Source: Hypericum androsaemum (lineage: Eukaryota > Streptophyta > Magnoliopsida > Malpighiales > Hypericaceae). From it: DNA of 64,000 bases. Numbering within the stretch: the stretch's first letter is position 1; every line of letters begins with the position of its first letter. The translations under genes and the position numbers were made by a program. This document shows positions 44,826 to 55,778 of this stretch, piece by piece. Where the stretch lies: assembly GCA_963995505.1 (NCBI GenBank), contig OZ023199.1, positions 8,105,373 to 8,169,372 on the forward strand. The letters run 5' to 3'. Under the pieces are notes generated by a model. It did no database searches. It saw only the letters and a program-made list of their open reading frames with translations, and was not told the origin of the DNA.

Positions 44826-46885
44826 ATGTCTTACGAAGATCAAAGAGAAAAAGAGGGTAGGTTGGCTGATGTTGGTCTTAAGGTATTTGTGGAGGCCATG
44901 ACAGGAAAATTCCAACAAATGATGCGAGCGGAGATGGAGCCATTGCAACAACGCATAGATGCAATGGAGGACACTCGCAACAGCCAACAACCAAGTAGAG
45001 AAGTCCAAGCACAACGAAGGTTTGCACCTTTAGGAGGCACAAGTGGAGGAGAATTCCGTGCACAAAGAAGGAGAGCACCTTTGGGAAGCACAATTGAAGA
45101 AGATTCCGACCCTTTCCAGGAGGAGGACGTAGGTTCTACAAGGAGTCTTAGGCGAGAAAGAACTAACCGCCCACCTAGAGAGGCAAGGCGAAGAAGAGAT
45201 GACAACTTGGGAAGTATTAAGCTGAAGATACCTTCCTTTGTAGGTCGTTCTGACCCGGAGGCATACCTAGAGTGGGAGAAGAAGATTGAGTTCGTGTTTG
45301 ATTGCCACAATTGTTCCAAAGCAAAAAAGGTAAAGCTAGCTGTGACTGAATTCGCTGATTATGCTATAACATGGTGGGATCAACTTGTCACAAGCAGGAG
45401 GCGTAATAGAGAGCGTCCTATAGCTACATGGGAGGAGATGAAAGTGGTGATGAGGAAACGTTTTGTTCCAAGTCATTACTACCGAGAGCTATACAAGAAG
45501 TTACAAGGGATGAGACAAGGAAGTCTGAGCGTGGAAGAAGGTGGAAGCCACTCCCACACGAAACCGTGATATCAAGTGCTTCAAGTGTCAAGGAAGGGGG
45601 CAAATCTCAAGTCAATGGCCTAACAAACAGATTATGGTGATTAGAGAGAGTGGGGAGGTCGTAACAGAAGGAGAAGATTCGGATCATGATAGCATGCCTT
45701 CATTGGAAGACGTATCCGAAGAGGAAATTCAAGTTCCTGAAGGACTCACTCTAGTGGCAAGAAGAGCCTTGAACTTGCAAGCAAGAGAAGAAGATGACAA
45801 AGCACAAAGGGAGAATATCTTCCATACAAGGTGTTATGTCAAGGACAAGGTGTGTAGTGTCCTCATTGATGGAGGCAGCTGTGCTAACGTGGCAAGCACT
45901 ACTATGGTTGAGAAGTTAGGGTTACTCACGAAGAAACACCCTAAACCTTACAAGCTGCAATGGCTGAATGATAGTGGAGAAGTACGAGTGGAGAAGCAAG
46001 TGCTAGTGACATTCCGCATTGGCAAGTACGAAGATGAAGTGTTGTGCGATGTTGTGCCAATGCAAGCTAGTCATCTACTGTTGGGGAGGCCGTGGCAGTT
46101 TGATAGAAGAGTAACTCATGACGGACACACCAACAAGTACTCATTCACACTCAATAGGCGTGTGTTCACTTTGGCACCCGTAGCGCCATCACAAGTTTGT
46201 GAAGATCAGATGAAGTTACAAAAAGAAAGTGATGAGAGAAAAAAAGGTGAGCAAAAGAAACGAATTGAGAGGAGAGAAGAAGCCAAAAAACAGAAAGGAA
46301 AAACGGCCAAAAGAGAGGATACAATGGAGCGAGCAAAAGAAGCTGGAAAAATAGAATTGAAATCGGCCATTGAGAGAAAATCCGAGGGATGGAAAAAGAA
46401 CTACTATGTGGGAGCAAGTGAAATCAAGCAAGCTTGTTTTGAAAAAAAGTCTATGATCATACTTCGGTGGAGGGAGACACTTTTGATCACTAACGAACTT
46501 GAGCCACACTTGCCTAGTATGGTTGTTTCTCTCTTGCAGGACTACAAGGATGTCTTTCCCAAAGAGCAACCAGCTGGATTACCACCTATACGAGGGATTG
46601 AGCATCAAATTGACTTTGTTCCAGGAGCTACCATACCTAACCGCCCCGCATATAGAAGTAATCCTGAGGAAACAAAGGAACTTGAGAGGCAAGTCAATGA
46701 GATTTTGGAAAAAGGGTACGTGAGAGAAAGCATGAGCCCATGTGCTGTTCTAGTCCTACTTGTGCCTAAGAAGGATGGATCATGGAGGATGTGTGTTGAT
46801 TGCCGAGCTGTCAACAACATCACGGTAAAATATCGTCACCCTATTCCTCGCTTAGATGACATGTTAGATGAGTTGCATGGATCTT
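44826..46885 (+). pseudogene. C3 gag-pol, part 1 (gag to RT start)
   Basis: The likely start is MSYEDQREKEGRLAD at 44826, since it follows the candidate acceptor; an upstream in-frame ATG at 44778 lies in the T-rich leader. About 316 bp of gag is missing at ~45540, at an overlap of GTGGAAG, and the frame is lost. The zinc knuckle is damaged at two positions (H to Q and C to W in GRGQISSQWPNK). The DGGS protease, Lys/Glu-rich linker and RT start follow up to HGS, where B4 is inserted after the ATCTT target. This copy cannot be functional. Confidence 0.92.
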
Positions 46886-47514
46886 TGATGTGAATCCCGT
46901 TACGGATCCACGCGAAAGCCGGATCTATCTACGTTCAGATTGATGGAAATCTCGACCCGTTGTTTGCACCTTTGCAAGAACCTCGGTATGAACAACCTCG
47001 ACCCGCTACTGTAGGGAAACAAGAACCTTGATTTGATGAAGACGCCACAAACGGTGATGTAGATCCGCTTGATAAGTCGAAGGTGAACGAACGGAATCCC
47101 TCCGCTGTGTTCGAACAGTTCCGAAGAACCAAGAGAGCAAAGCCCACGTTTTTTGTACTCAAATTATTCTTCTTATTCTCATTGATAATGCCTTTATATA
47201 TAGGCAGATTGTTACAAAGAGATTCCTAATTAAATATAACTTCTAACTAGATAGATATGACTTAAAAAGGGAAACTAAAAAGAAAAATAACTCTAATCCT
47301 ACTAGGAATACTAAAAAACGTGATTATCTCATAATTGACTTCCTAAACAGACTAGAACTCCTAATAAAATAAAATTATCTTTTTTGTAACTTCCTAAACA
47401 GAATAGAATTCATGTAAAATGAAATTAACAAATAATTAACTTCCTAAATAGACTTTGAAACTCAAAAACGAATTATTAAATAATTATGGCTTCTTGCAGA
47501 TCTGATTCATATCA
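46886..47514 (-). repeat. B4 3' LTR
   Basis: On the minus strand it runs TGATATGAATCAGATC to CGGGATTCACATCA, with a TATATATAAAGG TATA region. It has no coding tail, unlike A, C and F. Confidence 0.92.
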
Positions 47515-48181
47515 TTCCCCTCCTCTTGAAATGTATTTGTCCTCAAATCCTTGCATCCGTCATGCTTTTGCCAACTCACAACTATGCTGGTGCAAGATGA
47601 ACTCTTTGAACGTCTTGGCTGCACTTGATACCTTCCTTTCCAACAGAACAAGTACTTCGATCTTAAAGAATCTGAAGTCATCTCCAACTCAAAAGCAAAA
47701 GTCCTACTAATCCGTTTAAGCCTTTCTTTGAACTTCAAACTATTCCAGATGTTGATCAACGATGAACCTCCAACATAATTAAACTTGTCCACACCTAAGA
47801 AGTCAATATGTTCAACATGTAAATCAGGAGACATGTAAGATATGGGTTGGACATCTTCCTTGTCAACTAAAACAACAAGTTCTTCTTGTTCACCATCAAT
47901 AGCAGTTAAGCACTTCGTCATATGAACAACATCCTCCAATTCTGATTCATTGAACAAATCCCTCAAGTAAAGAAGTGACATGGCATAGTCATCAAAACAT
48001 TCTCCATCGAACAAGTCAATAGAATATTCACCAAATTCCTCCCATGTCAAAACCTCTTCTTCAACAATCACTTCAGGTGTATCCTCCAAATCGTCAGAAC
48101 TACATACCTTCCCCTCAATGTCGTGCTTAGTGTTAATGGTGTTCTCCCTCTTTCCATTGACTTCTTCAACAAAATTAGCTT
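47515..48181 (-). pseudogene. B4 orphan ORF, C-terminal part
   Basis: This matches B5 from about residue 80 to the end: NFVEEVNGKRENTINTK, TWEEFGEYSIDLFDG, MSLLYLRDLF, IDGEQEELVVLVDKED, a basic segment KGRYQVQPRRSK, and the PPT-encoded FQEEGND. The open frame spans 47484-48191 and runs ~10 codons into the LTR. It is cut off from its N-terminus by foreign LTR sequence. Confidence 0.85.
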
Positions 48182-48671
48182 CTGATACCAAATGATATGA
48201 ATCCCGTGAGGCACTCGCACCAACTCGGACCGTCTACTCTAGGATGATGGTTGATCTTGACCCGTCGCTTTGTGCCTTGCACCGAACCTCAGTGTTGGTT
48301 AACTTTGACCCGTAGCAATGGTGAGAACGCGAACCTTGATCTTGAATCGAATACGCCACAAACGGAGATGGGAATTCCGTTTGATAAGTACAAACGCCCT
48401 AGCTAAGCAATCCAGCCCGCAAGAACAACAAGAGTATCAAAGACTCACGAATTTTCTTATGCCAAAAGATGTGTCCTTTATTGAATTCGTGGCCTCCTTT
48501 AAATAGAGGTTACAACTGACTTGGTTAGACTCCAAAGTCAACAAGATAAGTTCTGAAGAGCTTCAAACTTATCCAACTACCTAAACTAGGTTTAAAACGA
48601 ATATTTATCCTAATAATTGAAAAACACAATCATTATCCACTATTGGATAACTCTTATTCCTAAAAAGTAGG
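48182..48671 (-). repeat. F2: F-family LTR fragment inside B4 (first part)
   Basis: In reverse, this is the 3' part of an F LTR (48193-48671) plus the first bases of F interior, including most of a PBS (TGATACCA reading, 48182-48190). It matches 55979-56518. It resumes right of the solo LTR A6 at 49204 for roughly 35 bp before B4 sequence returns at ~49241; that short stretch is only loosely F-like. No TSD was identified for it. Confidence 0.7.
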
Positions 48672-49198
48672 TGATGTGAGCAAGCCTAAGGACGCACCTA
48701 CTATCAAGCTTGTAGACTCGAAGCAAGTTCAAGTTCCGATTGGGCCAATGACAAGAGCACGAGCTAGGAAGTTGCAATCTGACTTCAATGGATTAATGGA
48801 AGAAGTTTGGGCTCAATCAAGTGCGTGGAGGACCAAGGACGTCCAAGAAGCCCAAGGGAGGCCCATGCACGTTTTGGAAGCTGAATGGGAGGCTTGACAT
48901 GCACGTAAGCTTCTAGATGCATGCGCACATGGAGAATCAAGAAGAATCAGCCTATTTAGTCCGTGCATTTATTTGTTTTGGACGTGCACCTAGTAGTTAT
49001 TCTATTAGATATTATTTGCTTATATTATTCCTTATTTAGTTGAATAAGTTCGGCCAGAATCTCTTTAGAATAGGAAAGAATTTTGGCCAGCCAAATTCGT
49101 GCCTTAGTTCGTGTAAGTTCTTGTGAGTTGTGATCTGTTCCATTCTAAAGTAACAAACGGTCCGAGTTGTGAATCTTTTTCCGCGGAGATTCATATCA
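48672..49198 (+). repeat. A6: solo family-A LTR
   Basis: TSD GTAGG (48667-48671 and 49199-49203) directly flanks one LTR with no internal sequence. This is the hallmark of a solo LTR made by recombination between an element's two LTRs. It has lost about 280 bp at 49092/49093, including the TATA box. The coding tail ([10 protein letters not shown] to stop at 48897) is intact in sequence but lacks its polyprotein. Confidence 0.92.
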
Positions 49199-49240
49199 GT
49201 AGGAAACTTGGCTGGAATTTAGGAAAACTAAACAAGAAAC

Positions 49241-49482
49241 GAATTCTACTCATCTTTGACCCTCATCCTCCTTTGTTGAATTTGTCTTCCGCTACAGACA
49301 TTAGGAACATCATGTATCCTCTCTTGTTTGCACACTATCCGGTCCACCTTTTTACTGAGCTTCTTGACCTCCGTTCTCATTATATGCCTCATCCCACTAA
49401 GAAGGGCGTCCATAAACGTGTGTGGATCACCAACCAATGGTGCAACACCTTCAAAGGATCTTCTTGAGTAGTTATAAGACAT
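49241..49482 (-). pseudogene. B4 orphan ORF, N-terminal part
   Basis: MSYNYSRRSFEGVAP starts at 49482 and continues through MRHIMRTEVKKLSKKVDRIV to about RMRVKDE, where F2 begins. It pairs with 47515-48181 to match B5 along its length. Confidence 0.83.
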
Positions 49483-49727
49483 TCTTGCAGATTCTTTTTT
49501 TTCTACTTTCAACTTTTCTTTTTTTGATTTTTTTTTCACCCTTCTTTCTTCTTCTTTTCTTGGCTGCCTTCTTCTCTATCTTTCTTTTTTTCGGAATTTT
49601 TTTTTCCTCTTTTTTTTTCTTTCTCCAACAGAGAATACAATAAGAACAACTAACTGAAAACTAATGATAAAAACGAAATTTAAAGGATAGATAGAACTGA
49701 AATAGAACCTTGAGCTCTGATACCAAC
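49483..49727 (-). other. B4 leader and PBS
   Basis: A purine-rich leader (pyrimidine-rich as shown) without ORF. The PBS TGGTATCAGAGC is at 49714-49725 on the minus strand. Confidence 0.85.
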
Positions 49728-50356
49728 TGATGTGAATCCCGTTACGGATCCACGCGAAAGCCGGATCTATCTACGTTCAGATTGATGGAAATCTCGACCC
49801 GTTGTTTGCACCTTTGCAAGAACCTCGGTATGAACAACCTCGACCCGCTGCTGTAGGGAAACAAGAACCTTGATTTAATGAAGACGCCACAAACGGTGAT
49901 GTAGATCCGCTTGATAACTCGAAGGTGAACGAACGGAATCCCTCCGCTGTGTTCGAACAGTTCCGAAGAACCAAGAGAGCAAAGCCCACATTTTTTGTAC
50001 TCAAATTATTCTTCTTATTCTCATTGATAATGCCTTTATATATAGGCAGATTGTTACAAAGAGATTCCTAATTAAATATAACTTCTAACTAGATAGATAT
50101 GACTTAAAAAGGGAAACTAAAAAGGAAAATAACTCTAATCCTACTAGGAATACTAAAGAACGTGATTATCTCATAATTGACTTCCTAAACAGACTAGAAC
50201 TCCTAATAAAATAAAATTATCTTTTTTGTAACTTCCTAAACAGAATAGAACTCATGTAAAATGAAATTAACAAATAATTAACTTCCTAAATAGACTTTGA
50301 AACTCAAAAACGAATTATTAAATAATTATGGCTTCTTGCAGATCTGATTCATATCA
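49728..50356 (-). repeat. B4 5' LTR
   Basis: A 629-bp LTR, same length as the left one. The right side carries the TSD ATCTT, then C3 RT sequence resumes. Confidence 0.92.
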
Positions 50357-52693
50357 ATCTTGCATGTTTTCTAAGATTGACTTAAAAAAGTGGTTATCAT
50401 CAGATTAGGATGAAAGAAGGAGATGAGTGGAAGACTGCTTTTAAAACAAAATATGGGTTGTATGAGTGGATGGTCATGCCGTTCGGGTTATCTAATGCAC
50501 CTAGTACATTCATGCACCTTATGAATCATGTCTTACGTCCATTCATTGGCAAATTTGTCGTTGTGTACTTTGATGATATACTCATTTATAGTACGAGTTT
50601 AGAGGATCATGTAGAGCATTTGAAATCTGTCCTAGATGCACTTAGAGAGGATCAATTGTTTGCCAACTTGAAGTAGTGCACCTTTTGCACAGATAAACTT
50701 GTATTCTTGGGTTTTGTTGTTAGTGCTCACGGGATACAGGTTGATGAGGAGAAGATCCGAGCCATCCGGGACTGGCCAAGTCCTACAAGTGTTGCTAATG
50801 TTCGAAGTTTTCATGGCTTAGCTAGCTTTTACAGGAGGTTCATGAAAGACTTTAGTAGCCTAGCCGGGCCCCTCACTGAAGTCATCAAGAAGAACGTTGG
50901 ATTTAGTTGGGGAGAAGCTCAAGAGCACTCATTCCAACTCATCAAAGAGAAGTTGACTAATGCTCCTTTGTTGGCTTTGCCTAACTTTGCTAAAACCTTT
51001 GAAGTTGAATGTGATGCCTCAGGTATAGGGATTGGAGCTGTCCTCATGCAAGAAGGGAGACCAATTGCCTACTTTAGTGAGAAACTAAGTGGGGCAACCT
51101 TGAACTATCAACCTTATGACAGAGTTGTATGCGCTAGTTCGAACATTGGAAACATGGCAGCATTACTTGTGGCTCAAGGAATTCGTGATCCACACTGATC
51201 ATGAATCACTCAAGCACTTAAAGGGGCAACACAAGTTGAATAGGAGGCATGCACGATGGGTGGAGTTCATTGAGACATTTCCTTATGTCATTCACTACAA
51301 GCAAGGTAAGGAAAATGTAGTAGCTGATGCCCTATCGCGAAGGTATGCTTTGATCTCAACTCTTGATGCGAAGTTAATTGGTTTTGAACACCTTAAAGAG
51401 TTGTATACTGATGATACTGATTTTGGTGATCTGTTCCGAGCTACAGAGAAGAGTGCAAGTGGTAAATTTTTTTGGAATGAAGGTTACCTATTTCGTGAGA
51501 ACAAACTTTGTGTGCCTAATTGTTCTATGCGAGAGTTGCTAATTCAGGAGGCACATGGAGGCGGATTGATGGGGCACTTTGGAATCGCAAAGACTTTGGC
51601 AATGCTACAAGATCACTTCTATTGGCCACACATGAAGCGCGACGTTGAAAGAGTTTGTGGGCGTTGCATCACATGCAAGCAAGCCAAGTCAAAGGTAAAA
51701 CCCCATGGTTTGTATACCCCACTACCTGTACCTAGTGAGCCTTGGATTGATATCTCTATGGATTTTGTGTTAGGACTGCCTAGGACTAAACGTGGAAGGG
51801 ATTCAATCTTTGTGGTAGTGGATAGGTTTTCTAAGATGGCACATTTTATTCCATGTCATAAGACTGATGATGCTTCAAACATTGCTGATTTGTTCTTTAG
51901 AGAAGTTGTTAGGTTGCATGGTATGCCTAGAACTATTATTTCTGATAGAGATGCTAAGTTCTTGAGTTACTTTTGGAAGACCTTGTGGAGTAAGTTAGGT
52001 ACCAAGTTGTTATTTTCTACTACTTGTCATCCACAAACTGATGGTCAAACTGAAGTTGTAAATAGGACTTTGTCTACTTTATTGAGAGCACTTATCAAGC
52101 ATAACATTAAGACTTGGGAAGAATGTCTACCACATGTTGAATTTGCTTATAACCGTTCAGTTCATTCTGCTACTCAATTCTCACCATTTGAGCTTGTTTA
52201 TGGATTTAATCCTTTGACTCCATTGGATTTATCACCTTTGCCTTCGATTGAGCATGTTAACTTAGATGGCAAGAAGAAGGCTAATTTTGTCACGCAACTG
52301 CATGAGAAGGCGCGAATGAACATAGAGAAACGAACGAAGCACTACGCGAGACAAGCAAACAAAGGACGGCATAAGGTTGTCTTTGAGCCTGGAGATTGGG
52401 TCTGGTTGCACATGAGAAAGGAACGCTTTCCCGCGCAACGGCGTTCAAAGTTGCTACCACGGGGAGATGGTCCATTTCAAGTGCTTGAACGCATCAATGA
52501 CAATGCCTACAAGCTTGACCTGCCAGGTGAGTATAATGTTAGTGCTTCTTTCAATGTTACTGATTTGAGTCCGTTTGATGTAGGTGAAGATTTGAGGACA
52601 AATTCTTTTCAAGAGGAGGGGAATGATGTGAGCACACCTACGAATACACCTACATTCAAGCCACAAGACTCACGGCAAGTGCACGTACCAATT
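50357..52693 (+). pseudogene. C3 gag-pol, part 2 (RT to integrase)
   Basis: This continues RT from CMFSKIDL. An extra A in the run at ~50389 shifts the frame. TAG at 50674-50676 replaces Lys in ANLKKC. Two bases are missing at ~51119 in the RNase H region. YFDDILIYS, RNase H and the complete integrase with its D-X35-E and GPF module are recognisable. The frame crosses the polypurine tract into the 3' LTR at 52624 and is stopped by B5 at 52694. Confidence 0.92.
52624..52693 (+). repeat. C3 3' LTR, first 70 bp
   Basis: This starts TGATGTGAGCACACC after AAGAGGAGGGGAA. It is cut by B5, whose TSD CAATT closes it (52689-52693). Confidence 0.92.
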
Positions 52694-53183
52694 TGATGTG
52701 AATCTTGTTACGGATCCACGCGAAAGCCGGATCTATCTACGCTCAGATTGATGGAAATCTCGACCCGTTGTTTGCACCTTTGCAAGAACCTCGGTATGAA
52801 CAACCTCGACCCGCTGCTGTAGGGAAACAAGAACCTTGATTTGATGAAGACGCCACAAACGGTGATGTAGATCCGCTTGATAAGTCGAAGGTGAACGAAC
52901 GGAATCCCTCTGCTGTGTTCGAACAGTTCCGAAGAACCAAGAGAGCAAAGCCCGTTTTGTACTCAAATTCTTCTCTCTTATTCTCATTTCAAACTAGATA
53001 AATATGACTTAAAAAGGGAAACTAAAAAAGGAAAATAACTCTAATCCTACTAGGAATACTCAAAAACGTGATTATCTCATAATTGACTTCCTAAACAGAC
53101 TAGAACTCCTAATAAAATGAAATTATTTTTTTTGTAACTTCCTAAACAGAATAGAACTTATGTAAAATGAAATTAACAAATAA

Positions 53184-54173
53184 TTAACTTCCTAAATAGA
53201 CTTTGAAACTCAAAAATGAATTATTAAATAATTGTGGCTTCTTGCAGATCTGATTCATATCATTCCCCTCCTCTTGAAATGGATTTGTCCTCAAATCCTT
53301 GCATCCGTCATGCTTTTGCCAACTCACAACCATGCTGGTGCAAGATGAACTCTTTGAACGTCGTGGCTGCACTTGATACCTTCCTTTCCAATAGAACAAG
53401 TACTTCGATCTTAAAGAATCTGAAGTCATCTCCAACTCAAAAGCAAAAGCCCTACTAATCCGTTTAAGCCTTTCTTTGAACTTCAAACTGTTACAGATGT
53501 TGATCAACGATGAACCTCCAACATAATCAAACTTGTCCACACCTAAGAAGTCAATATGTTCAACATGTAAATCAGGAGACATGTAAGATATGGGTTGGAC
53601 ATCTTCCTTGTCAACTAAAACAACAAGTTCTTCTTGTTCACCATCAATAGCAGTTAAGCACTTCTTCATATGAACAACATCCACCAATTCTGATTCATTG
53701 AACAAATCCCTCAAGTAAAGAAGTGACATGGCATGGTTATCAAAACATTCTCCATCGAACAAGTCAATAGAATATTTACCAAACTCCTCCCATGTCAAAA
53801 CCTCTTCTTCAACAATCACTTCAGGTGTAACCTCCAAATCGTCAGAACTACATACCTTTCCCTCAATATCGTGCTTAGTGTTAATGGTGTTCTCCCTCTT
53901 TCCATTGACTTCTCCAACAAAATTAGCTCCTGAATTCTTCTCATCTTTGCCCCTAATCCTCCTTTGTTGAATTTGTCTTCCGCTACAGACATTAGGAACA
54001 TCATGTATCCTCTCTTGTTTGCACACTATCCGGTCCACCTTTTCGCTGAGCTTCTTGACCTCCGTTCTCATTATATGCCTCATCCCACTAAGAAGGGCGT
54101 CCATAAACGTGTGTGGATCACCAACCAATGGTGCAACACCTTCAAAGGATCTTCTTGAGTAGTTATAAGACAT
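53184..54173 (-). CDS. B-family orphan protein, 329 aa, full length
   Basis: I do not recognise this protein outside the B elements. It begins MSYNYSRRSFEGVAPLVGD, then has a Lys/Glu-rich helix-forming stretch (about residues 30-60) and an acidic middle with TWEEFGKYSIDLFDG and MSLLYLRDLFNES. A segment with IDGEQEELVVLVDKED follows, then a basic Ser/Arg-rich part near 275-290. Finally [13 protein letters not shown] is the same as the family-A pol end, since it encodes the polypurine tract. The last ~25 codons are in the 3' LTR. There is no protease, RT, integrase or zinc knuckle. A gag-like or accessory role is conceivable from its position but not shown. Confidence 0.7.
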   Translation of the reverse strand: MSYNYSRRSFEGVAPLVGDPHTFMDALLSGMRHIMRTEVKKLSEKVDRIVCKQERIHDVPNVCSGRQIQQRRIRGKDEKNSGANFVGEVNGKRENTINTKHDIEGKVCSSDDLEVTPEVIVEEEVLTWEEFGKYSIDLFDGECFDNHAMSLLYLRDLFNESELVDVVHMKKCLTAIDGEQEELVVLVDKEDVQPISYMSPDLHVEHIDFLGVDKFDYVGGSSLINICNSLKFKERLKRISRAFAFELEMTSDSLRSKYLFYWKGRYQVQPRRSKSSSCTSMVVSWQKHDGCKDLRTNPFQEEGNDMNQICKKPQLFNNSFLSFKVYLGS

Positions 54174-54422
54174 TCTTGCAGATTCTCTTTTTTTCTAATT
54201 TCAACTTTTCTTTTTTTGATTTTAATTCAGCCTTCTTTCTTCTTCTTTTCTTTGCTGCCTTCTTCTCTATCTTTCTTTTTTTTCGGAATTTTTTCCCTCT
54301 TTTTTATTTTTTTTCTTTCTCCAACTCAGAATAAAATAAGAACAATAATTGAAAACTAATGAAAACAAAAACAAAATTTAAAGATAGATGATCTGAAGTA
54401 GAGCCTAAGCTCTGATACCAAC
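54174..54422 (-). other. B5 leader and PBS
   Basis: A purine-rich leader on the minus strand, with the PBS TGGTATCAGAGC at 54409-54420. Confidence 0.85.
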
Positions 54423-54865
54423 TGATGTGAATCTTGTTACGGATCCACGCGAAAGCCGGATCTATCTACGCTCAGATTGATGGAAATCTCGACCCGTTGT
54501 TTGCACCTTTGCAAGAACCTCGGTATGAACAACCTCGACCCGCTGCTGTAGGGAAACAAGAACCTTGATTTGATGAAGATGCCACAAACGGTGATGTAGA
54601 TCCGCTTGATAAGTCGAAGGTGAACGAACGGAATCCCTCTAATCCTACTAGGAATACTAAAAAATGTAATTATCTCATAATTGACTTCCTAAACAGACTA
54701 GAACTCCTAATAAAATGAAATTATCTTTTTTGTAACTTCCTAAAAAGAATAGAACTCATGTAAGATGAAATTAACAAATAATTAACTTCCTAAATAGACT
54801 TTGAAACTGAAAAACGAATTATTAAATAATTGTGGCTTCTTGCAGATCTGATTCATATCACAATT

Positions 54866-55586
54866 GGACCGGTGACACGAGCAAGAGCCAAAAAGTTTCA
54901 GGCAGAATTTAATGGATTAATGCAAGAAGTCTGGGCTCAAGATGGTGCGTACAAGTGCAAGGACGTGCATGAGGCCCACGCTAAGCCCATGCACATGATA
55001 GAGGCTATTTTGGAAGCTTGATATGCACGCAAACTTCTGTATGCATGCGCACATGGAGAATCAGAAAGAATCAACCTATTTAGGCCGTGCATCTACTTGT
55101 TAGGACGTGCAACTATTAGTTATTCTATTAGATATTATTTGCTTAGATTATTTCCTATTTTAGTTGAATAATTTGGCCAGAATATCCTTAGATTAGGAAA
55201 GAGAGTTTTGGCCAGCTTTTGAGCTCCTTTTAAGGAGTTAGCTTGTTTAGGAATACCTTGGTACTTTGGAGCCTATATAAGGAGGTCTCCTAGCAATAAA
55301 ACGGACACAACTTTTGAGATTGATAATTTTGTGAGTTAGATACTCCTTGCGTGTTCTTGCTAATTGCTAGATTGCTTAGCTTGAGCGAAACTTTTCACTT
55401 ATCAAACGATTCATCCATCATCGTTTGTGGCGTGGTTCGACTTGGACCATAGGTTCTCGAATTTCCATTGCTTGGGTTGCGGATCTTCTAGACCAACGTT
55501 CTTGCAAGGCTCGAGTTCGGGGGTTGCGGTCTCTTCCATCCAAAGTAGCACGGTCCGTTGTGAATCTCCTGCCGAGGTTCATATCA
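54866..55586 (+). repeat. C3 3' LTR, remainder
   Basis: This resumes after the right CAATT, includes the last pol codons (GPVTRARAKKFQ to stop at 55021), a TATA (CCTATATAAGGAGG) and the end GGTTCATATCA. The following GATGT (55587-55591) would be the right TSD of C3, placing C3 in the E2 gag gene. Confidence 0.93.
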
Positions 55587-55778
55587 GATGTGGAAGAGAA
55601 TGAGGATCAGATGATTGCACGGTTTGTTGAGGGCCTCAGTTATGAGATCTAGAGCAAGATGGAGTTTGACACGTTTTTGTTTTTCAACGATGCGTGTGCC
55701 AAAGCTAGAAAGATCGGGGCTGCCTTGAAGAGGAAGAAGCCATTCGCACCCCGCCTTTCAGGCCCTGGCCAGACTTCT
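55587..55778 (+). pseudogene. E2 gag fragment, part 1
   Basis: This group-2 gag sequence, like D residues ~225-290, begins [20 protein letters not shown] at 55650-55652 replaces the Lys in YEIKSKM. It is interrupted by element F at 55779 and continues at 63250. The rest of E2 is not in the window. Confidence 0.88.

Larger units (their letters stand above)
46886..50356 (-). mobile_element. B4: non-autonomous B element, internally rearranged
   Basis: TSD ATCTT (46881-46885 and 50357-50361) flanks two 629-bp LTRs with about seven differences. On the minus strand there are a PBS (49714-49725), a leader, the orphan ORF and the polypurine tract AAGAGGAGGGGAA next to the left LTR. The ORF is split by an F LTR fragment that itself holds a solo A LTR. 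It is inserted in the C3 RT domain. Confidence 0.93.
52694..54860 (-). mobile_element. B5: best-preserved non-autonomous B element
   Basis: TSD CAATT (52689-52693 and 54861-54865). The left LTR is 52694-53262 (569 bp, lacking the TATA-region stretch) and the right LTR 54423-54860 (438 bp, lacking ~190 bp). The PBS is 54409-54420, and the interior of ~1160 bp holds one full ORF. Because both LTRs carry different deletions, it is likely now immobile, but its ORF is the reference copy for the family. Confidence 0.92.

Noticed and set aside
53184..54173. The B ORF as a retroviral-type envelope gene.
   Set aside because: No signal peptide, transmembrane segment or downstream position after pol; the element has no pol.
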